Part shown: piece by piece, positions 6,211 to 12,780 of the stretch
Position numbering within the stretch: position 1 is the stretch's first letter
Layout: every line of letters begins with the position of its first letter
From: Streptomyces sp. col6
Lineage (GTDB): Bacteria; Actinomycetota; Actinomycetes; Streptomycetales; Streptomycetaceae
Direction of reading: 5' to 3'
Length of the DNA: 32,661 nt
Assembly: GCF_008042035.1 (NCBI RefSeq)
Contig: NZ_RDBL01000013.1
Coordinates: 429,258-461,918 of the forward strand
The notes under the pieces: model-generated
Told to the model about the DNA's origin: nothing
Databases searched by the model: none
Seen by the model: the letters and a program-made list of their open reading frames with translations, nothing else
Program-made: the position numbers and the translations under genes

Positions 6211-6489
6211 TCATCGACCAAGGGATGCACCGGCTCCGGTTCGATCCCGCCCGGGTGCATCTGCCCAGCCCACCGTCCACGAGAACGCCCGCAGCAGGGA
6301 CTCGAACCTGACCACGCGGCCCCGCAGTGACCTGTTCTCCTCGTCGCCCCGGGCGGCCGTCGTTTGCAACACCGCGAAGTCCTGGGCTTTCGCCTGTGAT
6401 TCCGCAGTCGCCAGGCAATCGCCTAGTTGGCCGCAGCCGTTACCCGGGCGGCCCTGGCCGTGGCCCGAGCCACGAGAACCCGCCGCCAC
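6211..6489 (-). pseudogene. Possible gene fragment with coiled-coil-like end
   Basis: This minus frame (92 codons) has a plausible coding second half: a helix-rich stretch (about 25-70: LATAESQAKAQDFAVLQ, RGDEENRSLRGRVVRFESLL) and then AFSWTVGWADAPGRD. The first part is low-complexity Gly/Arg without a convincing start or ribosome binding site, so a 5'-truncated remnant of a larger gene seems likelier than an intact gene. It is convergent with the Scr1 gene. No family recognised. Confidence 0.35.
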
Positions 6490-6766
6490 CCAACGCTGTC
6501 ACCAGCGCAACCACTTCCGCGACGCGCACGGGGCCTTGCCTTTCCGGGACCGGCGTGTGGGTGGGGAGATGGAGTACTCCGGCACAGTGCTGGCCCAACA
6601 GGTCACCCCCGACGTGACTCGTCAGGTACCAGAGCGCGACGAGCCCGCCGCGCCCGCATGCGCGCAGGCTTCTCCGACCGCGTCACGGATGCACTGCGCA
6701 CCGATGGACCCCCACGTTCGTTCACACGACGGCCGCACGATGACTGCCAGCGCCTGAATCCAGGAC
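6490..6766. other. Gap with no supported gene
   Basis: About 280 bp between the fragment at 6211-6489 and the second long repeat. Several frames are open (for example 6536-6757 plus) but none has a good ribosome binding site, recognisable motif or clear codon bias. It may hold decayed coding DNA. Confidence 0.5.
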
Positions 6767-7157
6767 GAGTTGTTACAGGTTTCTCTACCTCATCAAGGCA
6801 CCCGGCTGCGCTCTGTTCCGCCGGGTGCGATTCCCGGCTCTGGCTGCGCCGACGCGCGCCCGCCGTGTAGGCCCGAGGGGCATGAGACGAGAACCAAGCG
6901 CGCGGCTTCAAGACGATGCCTCCGGCGGGGGCGCTCAGACTCCGGGATGGGCGGGGCGCCGTTCGCGAGTGCCGACCGGAGCGGGGCTCCCATCCCGACC
7001 ACCTTCGACCCAGGCAGAGCCGAGCAGTCGCGGCCCAGGGCGTCAAGGTCGTTCGTACAGTGGCGCGCTCCACCTCGACGCCCTGAACCACGACCGCTCC
7101 ACGGTGTGTGGGCCGAAGGCGGACGGGATGGGAGCCGGGGCGAGTGGTGGGTTGAGG
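6767..7157. repeat. Long imperfect direct repeat, copy B (about 391 bp)
   Basis: Second copy of the 285-730 element, in the same orientation. It begins at GAGTTGTTACAG and ends at GTGGGTTGAGG. The stem-loop is kept: 7036-7049 pairs with 7072-7085 with one A-C mismatch. It lacks about 40 bases present in copy A around 390-420. Substitutions and indels scattered throughout, with no codon periodicity, fit a non-coding element. The small membrane gene starts 70 bp after it. Confidence 0.85.
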
Positions 7158-7226
7158 AGAGCGGCGAACGCGCTGGCTCTGCCACACTGGCTCAGCTGCC
7201 GAAGTGTGGCTTCAAGGGGGCGGACC

Positions 7227-7487
7227 GTGGGAGTGGCTTTTGGGGCAATGGCGCTGGGCGCGCTGTTCGTAGCGATCACGCTTGCACTGACGAGCACCGT
7301 ACTCGGCATCCATGCGCTGATCCTCGGACGAATCCCCGGCCGCTGGCTACAGCGGCACGTCAAGCGGCCAAGGGTGTGGGGGGCAGGCGCACTCCTGCTT
7401 GTATGGGGCGCATTTTGGTCTCCGAGTGCCGCAGTCATCGGAGTGGGACTCGTCGCCATCGGGTACGTACGGACACCGGCGTCATGA
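7227..7487 (+). CDS. Small membrane protein (86 aa)
   Basis: GTG 7227 has AAGGGGG (7214-7220) 6 bases upstream; the in-frame ATG at 7248 is an alternative but lacks a site. The 86-aa product has a first hydrophobic segment (about 6-32, ALGALFVAITLALTSTVLGI), a basic loop (RIPGRWLQRHVKRPR) and a second hydrophobic region (about 50-80), so two or three membrane helices with a positively charged cytoplasmic loop. No family recognised. It lies between the long repeat and arm-like repeat C, so it may be cargo of the mobile segment. Confidence 0.65.
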   Translation: MGVAFGAMALGALFVAITLALTSTVLGIHALILGRIPGRWLQRHVKRPRVWGAGALLLVWGAFWSPSAAVIGVGLVAIGYVRTPAS

Positions 7488-7502
7488 ACCACCATCTGTC
7501 GA

Positions 7503-7527
7503 TGACATCAGCGGCTGACACCAACGG
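7503..7527 (+). repeat. Arm-like repeat, copy C
   Basis: TGACATC (7503-7509) and TGACACCAACGG (7516-7527) keep the 13-bp period of copies A and B, with one T-to-C change. It starts 15 bp after the membrane-protein stop. I could find no tRNA-like fragment near it, so if it marks an element end the core site has decayed. Confidence 0.6.
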
Positions 7528-7726
7528 GACCGATCGTCCGCGAATCCCGGCGGATGCGCACGGCAGGTAGACGCAGCACGGGACCGGATCGGCCATGGTG
7601 GGTGGCGCCCTGCACCGACCTGATAGGGATGAGGCCAGATCTCGAAGCCGGCATCCGGCACGGGCGGTGTCCTCGTTGATGGCCGGTGCCCGTCAGCTTG
7701 ACTCACGCATTGAGACTCCACCGACC
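7528..7726. other. Gap with no supported gene
   Basis: Nothing recognisable on either strand. Open frames here lack ribosome binding sites and continue from or into neighbouring features in the wrong register. Confidence 0.5.
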
Positions 7727-7813
7727 TCAGTCGTTCATGGACAGCTCTCGGCGCATCAAGTCTCGGTAGTCGTAGTGGCGCGCCTGAAACTCCATGGTTT
7801 TGTCCATGGTCAT
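7727..7813 (-). CDS. 28-aa leaderless small ORF
   Basis: On the minus strand TATGTT (7825-7820) is followed after exactly 6 bases by ATG (7813), the leaderless layout seen at several genes here. The 28-residue product starts MTMDKTMEFQARHYDYRDLM and is charged and aromatic rather than GC-driven Arg/Ala/Pro, which speaks for real coding. It is divergent from the chloramphenicol phosphotransferase-like gene, whose start is 84 bp away, so they share a promoter region. Function unknown; a regulatory leader peptide or the end of a lost gene are alternatives. Confidence 0.45.
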   Translation of the reverse strand: MTMDKTMEFQARHYDYRDLMRRELSMND

Positions 7814-7897
7814 GCTTCGAACATAGCCCGCCAGGGGCAGAGGAATTCCGCTGGAGCTCTCCTGAGCGTGGTGCCGGCAGCGTGTGATCATACCGGC

Positions 7898-8476
7898 ATG
7901 GCATCTGGCCGGATCATTTTCCTCAACGGCACCTCCAGCTCTGGGAAGTCGAGCATCGCCAGGGAGCTTCTGGACGTCCTGGACGACGGCGTCTTCTTCC
8001 ACATGGCGGTCGACGGCTTCAACGCGATGCGCAGTAAGCGGGAGCTCGGGGTGGAAGAGCTCGGTGCCGCGCTGAGGCGGACCAGGATGGGTTTCCACCG
8101 CTCGATCGCGGCCATGGCGGAGGCAGGCAACGACATCGTGGTCGACCATGTGCTGAGCGAGCCGTGGCGGCTCCTCGACTGCCTGACGGTGCTGCGGCCC
8201 GAGGACGTGCTGTTCGTCGGCGTCCACTGCCCGTTGGACGAGCTGGCCCGCCGCGAGCTGACACGGGGGGATCGCCCGCATGGCCTCGCGGCGCAGCAGT
8301 ACGATCTGGTCCACGGCCACGGTGACTACGACCTGGAGTGCGACACCAGCGCGGCAAGTCCACATGAATGCGCGCAGCGGATCAAAGAGTTCCTCCCGCA
8401 CCGCCCCAGCCCCACCGCCTTCACCCGCCTCCGCCGACGCCACCTGACTGACGGCCGGGAACCGCTGACGGCGTGA
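7898..8476 (+). CDS. Chloramphenicol phosphotransferase-like kinase
   Basis: The 192-aa protein matches the chloramphenicol 3-O-phosphotransferase (CPT) family, P-loop kinases of about 180 aa that phosphorylate the drug's primary hydroxyl. Motifs: Walker A GTSSSGKS (11-18), AVDGF with the candidate catalytic Asp39, the IVVDHVL strand, VGVHCPLDELARRE, GDRPHGLAAQQ and the VHGHGDYDLECDTS end. ATG 7898 is used because the P-loop then falls at the family position; GATCAT (7886-7891) lies 6 bases before it and no Shine-Dalgarno is visible, so it is probably leaderless. Many CPT-like proteins act on unknown substrates, so resistance is not certain. Confidence 0.85.
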   Translation: MASGRIIFLNGTSSSGKSSIARELLDVLDDGVFFHMAVDGFNAMRSKRELGVEELGAALRRTRMGFHRSIAAMAEAGNDIVVDHVLSEPWRLLDCLTVLRPEDVLFVGVHCPLDELARRELTRGDRPHGLAAQQYDLVHGHGDYDLECDTSAASPHECAQRIKEFLPHRPSPTAFTRLRRRHLTDGREPLTA

Positions 8477-8511
8477 GGTATGCCTACTCGGCCGTGCCGG
8501 CCTCCTGAGAG

Positions 8512-8540
8512 CGCCTTCGTAATGGGCCGCTGCGAAGGCG
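8512..8540 (+). terminator. Hairpin after the CPT-like gene
   Basis: CGCCTTCG (8512-8519) pairs with CGAAGGCG (8533-8540) around a 13-nt loop, 35 bp after the stop. No T tract, as is common in Streptomyces. Confidence 0.45.
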
Positions 8541-8554
8541 TCGGCGGTGGTCCC

Positions 8555-8656
8555 TCACGCCGGACGGCGTCGTCGCGGCAACCAGTCCAGGTGGAGGGCC
8601 TGGCGTCGGAGCAGGAAGCTGTCGTCACCTCGTGCCTGTTCAGCGGTTTGGCGCAT
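8555..8656 (-). CDS. Doubtful 33-codon ORF
   Basis: The minus-strand frame from ATG 8656 gives a 33-aa peptide (MRQTAEQARGDDSFLLRRQA then HLDWLPRRRRPA) whose composition is less biased than typical shadow frames. No ribosome binding site is visible, though TATACC lies a few bases upstream. It could be a small gene or the tail of a decayed one; it is kept only because it fills the gap before the DUF6578 gene. Confidence 0.25.
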   Translation of the reverse strand: MRQTAEQARGDDSFLLRRQALHLDWLPRRRRPA

Positions 8657-8687
8657 ACGGGTATAGAAGCGGGCGTGAGGGAGCTCG

Positions 8688-9119
8688 GTGGACAATGGCC
8701 GTGTGACGTTGACGATTTGGGTCGATGACTGGCAGATGCAGTGCTGTGGGGAGCCCTTCGCGCCTGGGGACGTTGTGTCGTGGACGCTGGTGGAGGTTGA
8801 TCCCGAGGAGTATGTCGACCTCGTCGGCAGGGATCGTGCGGGGGAGATCGACTTTTGCGAGGAGCACCACGGGGCGGGCGAGGAGCGTGCGCCCACCTCG
8901 GTGGAGGTCGTGTCCGTCGTGGAGGTGCACTGCCGTTACGGGGTGCCTCCGGGCGTCAAGGAGCAGGTGAACTATCCCCTTCCGGGCACCACCGTGTTGG
9001 TTCCGGTCGAGGAGGCGGACGGGTGGGCGAAAGCTCAGCCGGGGGTCACCTTTGCCGGGTATCTGGTGACCGCCAGGCGGGTCGCCGGTCCGCTGGGAGG
9101 TGCCGCCGCTCGCGGGTGA
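8688..9119 (+). CDS. DUF6578 domain protein
   Basis: The 143-aa protein starts with the strand TLTIWVDDWQMQCCGEPFAP (7-26) typical of DUF6578, followed by GDVVSWTLVEV, an acidic EIDFCEEHHG segment and a C-terminal strand YLVTARRVAG. Cys19/Cys20 and the His pair (61-62) could form a metal site. GTG 8688 has GGGAG 4 bases upstream; GTG 8703 would also fit the family start. Function unknown. Upstream codon GC rises sharply here, marking the return to core-like DNA. A GNAT gene follows in the same direction. Confidence 0.7.
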   Translation: MDNGRVTLTIWVDDWQMQCCGEPFAPGDVVSWTLVEVDPEEYVDLVGRDRAGEIDFCEEHHGAGEERAPTSVEVVSVVEVHCRYGVPPGVKEQVNYPLPGTTVLVPVEEADGWAKAQPGVTFAGYLVTARRVAGPLGGAAARG

Positions 9120-9249
9120 GGGGGAGGGGGAGGGGGAGCTGGTGGTCCCGTCATTCGCCGTCGTGGTCGAGGGCGCGGTCCGTGTCGGGGGCGCGGGGCC
9201 GGATGGCAAGGTGGTCCGGCAAGTGCTGTCGCTGGTGGAGGGGGCCGTC

Positions 9250-9765
9250 GTGTCGGGAGTTGTGGTTCGGGCGCGGGTGGACGGGGATCTGGGGGCGGCA
9301 GCTGTTGTGCTTGCCGGGGTGCATGCGTCGGACGGGTATCCCGTTGAGGGGGTGGCGGATGCCGAGGCGTGGTTGTCGCCGGACGGGTTGATCGCGGCCT
9401 GGGTTGCCGAGGTCGGTGGGCGGGTCGTGGGGCATGTTGCCGTCAACCGGGCTCGGCGTGGGGAGGATGTGGCGCGGCTCTGGAGGGAGCGACGGGGTGA
9501 GCCCGGGGATGCGGAGGTCGCGGTGCTGGCCCGGTTCTTCGTGGCACGGGAGGCTCGGGGGGCTTCCGCGGGAGCGCGGCTCGTGGGGGCGGCGGAGGGG
9601 TACGCGCGGGCGCACGGCCTGCCGTTGGTGCTGGAGGTTCTGACCAAGGATGCCGCTGCCATCCGGCTGTACGAGCGGCTCGGATGGCAGCGGATCGGTG
9701 AGCTCCGGCACTTCTTCGCGGGGCGGCACTTCGACGCTCTGTGCTTCGTGGCGCCGGGTGCGTGA
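9250..9765 (+). CDS. GNAT family N-acetyltransferase
   Basis: The 171-aa protein has the GNAT fold in order: VVVRARVDGDLGAAAVVLAG (beta1-alpha1), the WVAEVGGRVVGHVAVNRA beta strands, VLARFFVAREARGASAGARL carrying the acetyl-CoA binding R-x-x-G-x-G/A turn, and AIRLYERLGWQRIGE near the end. The start at GTG 9250 is chosen because GGAGG (9237-9241) sits 8 bases before it and the domain begins at once. The frame is open back to 9100, so a longer N-terminus is possible but would add a Gly/Val-rich stretch with no domain. Acceptor unknown. Confidence 0.8.
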   Translation: MSGVVVRARVDGDLGAAAVVLAGVHASDGYPVEGVADAEAWLSPDGLIAAWVAEVGGRVVGHVAVNRARRGEDVARLWRERRGEPGDAEVAVLARFFVAREARGASAGARLVGAAEGYARAHGLPLVLEVLTKDAAAIRLYERLGWQRIGELRHFFAGRHFDALCFVAPGA

Positions 9766-9781
9766 GGAGGGTCCGGGCCGG

Positions 9782-10840
9782 TCAGGCGGCCGGTGACGTG
9801 TGGGCGTACCAGGTCTTCGCCTCGTCCGGCGGCAGTACGCGCAGCAGCTCCGCCTTCCCCGGCAGGTGCGGGAAGAAGCGGTCGGCGTTCCAGCTGCGCT
9901 GGTAGGACGGGTCGTCCAGGACCAGCACGCGGCGGCCCTCCACCACCGGGATGTCGTCGGGCAGGCCCTCGTTCCAGATGCGGGTGCCGTCCGGGGCGAG
10001 GAGTTCGAAGAAACCGGTCGCCGTCGCGTCCGAGGTGCCCTGGGCGGGGGCGGGGTCCGTCGAGAGGCGGACGCTCTCTGCGGAGGGCGGTGTGCCGGGG
10101 ACGTTGCCGCCGCCCACCAGGACGTGGGCGAGCAGGGTGTGGAGCTGGAAGTTGTCGCCGATGCCGTCGACGCGTATCTCGAAGGCCTTGTCGGTGGGCC
10201 GGTGCAGCACGATCAGCGGTTCGTCGTTCAGTACCGCCAGGGCGTACGAGAGGCACTTGAGGTCGTGCCGGCCCAGGGCCTCCACCTCGCGGCAGAGCGG
10301 GAGGACGTCCGACGCGTGCCGGCGGCGTACCTCGGTGCTGCGGCACAGCACCGCGAGGGCGGGCGCCTGCCACTCCTCCAGGGAGCACCAGGCCAGGGCC
10401 AGGCGGGTCGCCTCGTACGTGTCGTCGCCCAGCCGGGAGAGATACGTGTCGTCGATCAACTCCTGGTCGGGGTCAGGGAGGTCGGTGTCCGTCGCCGTCC
10501 AGCGGCGGGCGAACTCCAGGGCGTCCAGCAGGTCCAGGTGGACGCCGTCCAGGATCGGTTCCGCGCAGGCCAGCGGGGTGGCTCCCCGTTCGACGCAGAA
10601 GCCGGCCGCCGTCGCCAGCATCGTGCGCGGGCCGGTCGGCGGGAAGGCGGGGATCAGGGCCGCCAACCGGGGCCCGGCGTCGCGGCATTCGGCGTCCGAC
10701 GCCGACTCGGCACTCTTCATCACGGCGCTGAACGCGCGCCCGGTGCGGTCGCCGTCGCGGGCGGAGACCGCCTCTTCCAGGTCGGACACGGCGGCGGTGA
10801 AGCGCGCGTCCCGCTGCTTTCGGTTGAAGATCACCGGCAC
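9782..10840 (-). CDS. Conserved-looking protein of unknown function (352 aa)
   Basis: A long minus frame with strong codon bias and ordinary protein composition. The N-terminal half is helical (NRKQRDARFTAAVSDLEEAV, then repeats of about 40 residues with Leu/Ala periodicity, HEAT-like by eye). The C-terminal third reads as strands around DKAFEIRVDGIGDNFQLHTL and ends VLPPDEAKTWYAHTSPAA. GTG 10840 is used, with AAGG immediately before it; there is no better start. No family recognised. It ends 16 bp from the GNAT gene (convergent) and begins 16 bp after the MerR stop, so it may be read with merR as one unit. Confidence 0.8.
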   Translation of the reverse strand: MPVIFNRKQRDARFTAAVSDLEEAVSARDGDRTGRAFSAVMKSAESASDAECRDAGPRLAALIPAFPPTGPRTMLATAAGFCVERGATPLACAEPILDGVHLDLLDALEFARRWTATDTDLPDPDQELIDDTYLSRLGDDTYEATRLALAWCSLEEWQAPALAVLCRSTEVRRRHASDVLPLCREVEALGRHDLKCLSYALAVLNDEPLIVLHRPTDKAFEIRVDGIGDNFQLHTLLAHVLVGGGNVPGTPPSAESVRLSTDPAPAQGTSDATATGFFELLAPDGTRIWNEGLPDDIPVVEGRRVLVLDDPSYQRSWNADRFFPHLPGKAELLRVLPPDEAKTWYAHTSPAA

Positions 10841-10856
10841 ACCTTAGGCGGGCCGG

Positions 10857-11207
10857 TCACGGCCCCTCGGCGCGGGCCGCCCCCACCAGGCCGGCCAGGG
10901 AGATCCGCGTCTCCTGAAGTGCGGAAATGCGGTCGTCCAGGCCCTGGAGGTGCTGCTCCAGGGTCTCCAACTTGCACAGGGCCACCGTGCCGTCCTGCCG
11001 TACGCACGGAAGCAGGTCGCGGATGGTGCGGGTCGGCAGGCCCGCGTCCAGCAGCGAGCGGATGCGGCGGACCACGGCCGGGGCGTCGGCGTCGTAGCGG
11101 CGGTGGCCGCCGGCGAGGCGATGGGAGGCGAGGAGGCCCTGCTCCTCGTAATAACGCAGCAGGCGGACCGAGGTGTCCGTCTCCGCGGCCAAGTCGCCGA
11201 TCTTCAT
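10857..11207 (-). CDS. MerR family transcriptional regulator
   Basis: The 116-aa protein has the N-terminal MerR winged helix (MKIGDLAAETDTSVRLLRYY, then EEQGLLASHRLAGGHRRYDA) and a C-terminal dimer helix (KLETLEQHLQGLDDRISALQ). Cys at about 77 and 86 (LLPCVRQDGTVALCKLE) might bind metal or sense redox stress, but this pair is also found in non-metal MerR proteins. ATG 11207 puts the HTH at the very N-terminus; GTG 11216 is an alternative. It is divergent from the ABM monooxygenase, with a textbook MerR-type promoter between them (11244-11275). Confidence 0.92.
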   Translation of the reverse strand: MKIGDLAAETDTSVRLLRYYEEQGLLASHRLAGGHRRYDADAPAVVRRIRSLLDAGLPTRTIRDLLPCVRQDGTVALCKLETLEQHLQGLDDRISALQETRISLAGLVGAARAEGP

Positions 11208-11243
11208 GTGGTGCACCTCACATGCTCCGGGCCTCGTGGGCTC

Positions 11244-11275
11244 TTGAACCTCACACCGGTGTCAGATTCTAGCGT
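11244..11275 (+). promoter_or_regulatory. MerR-type promoter and operator
   Basis: TTGAAC (11244-11249) and TAGCGT (11270-11275) are separated by 20 bases, the overlong spacer characteristic of MerR-controlled promoters. The palindrome ACACCGGTGT (11253-11262) lies within it. The ATG of the monooxygenase follows TAGCGT by 6 bases, so the mRNA is probably leaderless. Confidence 0.75.
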
Positions 11276-11281
11276 GGTGGC

Positions 11282-11641
11282 ATGACGAATCAGAGCGGTA
11301 ACTCCGTTGCTCCCCTTGCCCTTTACGGCTTCCTGCGGCCCCGTCCCGAATACGTCGAGGAGGTGCGGCGCACGCTGTCCTCACTCGTCGAGCCCACCCG
11401 GCAGGAGCCCGGCAATCTGCAGTACCACCTCCATGTACAGGAGGACGGCCGCTTCTTCCTCTACGAGGTCTGGCGCTCGCAGGAAGACCTGGACCGGCAC
11501 AACGCCCTGCCCGTGCTGCGCGCCTTCCTCGACAACCTGGACACCTTCCTGGAGGCCTCGCCCGAGGGGTACTTCGACACCATGATCAGTCCGTACGGGC
11601 ACTCCGCCGGGGCCGTCGCGCTCGGTACAGTCCCCGTGTGA
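11282..11641 (+). CDS. ABM-type antibiotic biosynthesis monooxygenase-like protein
   Basis: The 119-aa protein fits the small ABM/YgiN dimeric alpha-beta barrel family: LYGFLRPRPEYVEEVRRTLS, then EPGNLQYHLHVQEDGRFFLY (44-63) and EVWRSQEDLDRHNALPVLRA (64-83). Members are cofactor-free quinone-modifying enzymes or heme-degrading proteins; this one lacks an obvious heme ligand signature. Translation is probably leaderless (see promoter). The stop overlaps the next start (GTGA), so it is coupled to a zinc-ribbon protein. The MerR neighbour suggests induction by a small molecule or oxidant. Confidence 0.85.
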   Translation: MTNQSGNSVAPLALYGFLRPRPEYVEEVRRTLSSLVEPTRQEPGNLQYHLHVQEDGRFFLYEVWRSQEDLDRHNALPVLRAFLDNLDTFLEASPEGYFDTMISPYGHSAGAVALGTVPV

Positions 11642-11823
11642 CCAGCAAGCCCGAACCGGCGATTCCGGAGATCACCCGCACCGACTGCGCGCGGTGCGGC
11701 ACCGAGGTGCACGGCCTGGCCGGGCGGTACGCCTGTGCGCTCTGCGGGTGGGTCAACCACTACTCCGAGGGGCACGAGGCGCTTCCCGGCCTGGACGAGG
11801 ATCCCGATCACGGGCGGCAGTAG
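11638..11823 (+). CDS. Small zinc-ribbon protein (61 aa)
   Basis: The 61-aa product has DCARCGTEVHGLAGRYACAL and CGWVNHY, a classic C-x2-C ... C-x2-C zinc ribbon (16-19 and 33-36). GTG 11638 overlaps the upstream stop by 4 bases, which explains why there is no separate ribosome binding site. It may act as a partner or metal-handling accessory of the ABM protein. Function not known. Confidence 0.8.
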   Translation: MTSKPEPAIPEITRTDCARCGTEVHGLAGRYACALCGWVNHYSEGHEALPGLDEDPDHGRQ

Positions 11824-11881
11824 TCCCCTGTCGGGGAGGGTGCGCGGGGGCCGGGGAGGGGGTGGGTGCGTAGGCCGCTGG

Positions 11882-11910
11882 TTTGTATATGTCGGTCACC
11901 GACCTATAGT
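11882..11910 (+). promoter_or_regulatory. Promoter with palindromic operator before the methyltransferase
   Basis: TTTGTA (11882-11887) and TATAGT (11905-11910) are 17 bases apart. Between them lies the 13-bp palindrome GTCGGTCACCGAC (11891-11903), flanked by TAT and TATA. A repressor there would block the promoter. No cognate regulator gene is adjacent. Confidence 0.6.
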
Positions 11911-11995
11911 TGCAGCGTCACGTCCCGCCCACGGGCCCGCTTCACGCTGCGGGTTTTCCGGGATGCCGCCCTGCAGTGGAGAAGGTGGAGCAGTC

Positions 11996-12769
11996 ATGGC
12001 CTCCAAGAAGAACCTCGTCGCCAACCGTGAGTCGCTTGCCCACAAGGTCCGTTACGCCGCGAGCCGTCCGGACCGCATCGCGCCCTATCTGAAGCGGGCG
12101 GCCCGCGACCGGTGGCTGGCGTTCAAGCACCCGGACCACGTGAACTACTACCGGGCCGTGATGGCCTCGGACACCCGGCGCAACCCCGAGGCCGCCGTCG
12201 GCAGCCAGACGCACGAACGGTGGCTGGCCCTGGGGCAGATGCAGTTCGACTACCTCGTCGAGCACGGGCTCGCCCCCGGGGCGCGGATGCTCGACATCGG
12301 GTGCGGCAACCTGCGGGCCGGGTGGCGGTTCATCGACTATCTGGAGGCCGGGCACTACTACGGCATCGACATCTCGCCCGACATCCTGATCGCCGCCAAG
12401 CAGACCCTGACCACGCAGGGGCTCCAGGCCAAGGTGCCGCATCTGACCATCACCAAGGACCTGACGCTGGACTTCCTGCCGGACGCGCACTTCGACGTCG
12501 TGCACGCCCACAGCGTGTTCTCGCACTCGCCGCTGGAGATCATCGACGAGTGCCTGGCCCACGTGGGGCGCATCCTGGCGCCCGGCGGGCACTTCGACTT
12601 CACCTTCGACCGCACCACCGGTGCCGAACACCAGGTCCTGCGCGAGGACTTCTACTACCGGACCGAGACCCTGACCGACCTCGCCGCGAAGCACGGGCTG
12701 CGGGCGCGGTTCATGGAGGACTGGGAGAAGCTGGGGCACGGGCAGTCGAAGCTACGCGTCACCGTCTGA
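11996..12769 (+). CDS. SAM-dependent class I methyltransferase
   Basis: The 257-aa protein has motif I LDIGCGNLRAG (99-109), the acidic end of strand 2 (YGIDIS, 122-127), a motif II-like HFDVVHAHSVFSHSP and post-II LAPGGHFDFTF. The first about 75 residues are basic (MASKKNLVANRESLAHKVRY) and unlike the core fold. ATG 11996 follows GGTGGAG (11984-11990) by 5 bases. It is a single gene behind a palindrome-bearing promoter with a leader of about 80 nt. Substrate unknown; it resembles the broad Methyltransf_11/25 class. Confidence 0.87.
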   Translation: MASKKNLVANRESLAHKVRYAASRPDRIAPYLKRAARDRWLAFKHPDHVNYYRAVMASDTRRNPEAAVGSQTHERWLALGQMQFDYLVEHGLAPGARMLDIGCGNLRAGWRFIDYLEAGHYYGIDISPDILIAAKQTLTTQGLQAKVPHLTITKDLTLDFLPDAHFDVVHAHSVFSHSPLEIIDECLAHVGRILAPGGHFDFTFDRTTGAEHQVLREDFYYRTETLTDLAAKHGLRARFMEDWEKLGHGQSKLRVTV

Positions 12770-12780
12770 CGCCCCGGCGT

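Noticed and set aside
6230..6260. tRNA-like T-arm (GGTTCGATCCCG)
   Set aside because: No acceptor or anticodon stem can be formed around it; a chance match.
6536..6757. 73-codon plus ORF in the gap before the long repeat
   Set aside because: No ribosome binding site, no recognisable motif, and composition typical of non-coding high-GC DNA.
285..7157. CRISPR array or insertion sequence explaining the repeats
   Set aside because: Only two long copies, no short regular spacers, no transposase, no terminal inverted repeats or target duplications.
8640..10388. 582-codon minus-strand ORF
   Set aside because: It overlaps the DUF6578, GNAT and 352-aa genes in other frames, and its sequence is low-complexity Arg/Pro/Thr/Ser, typical of a high-GC shadow.
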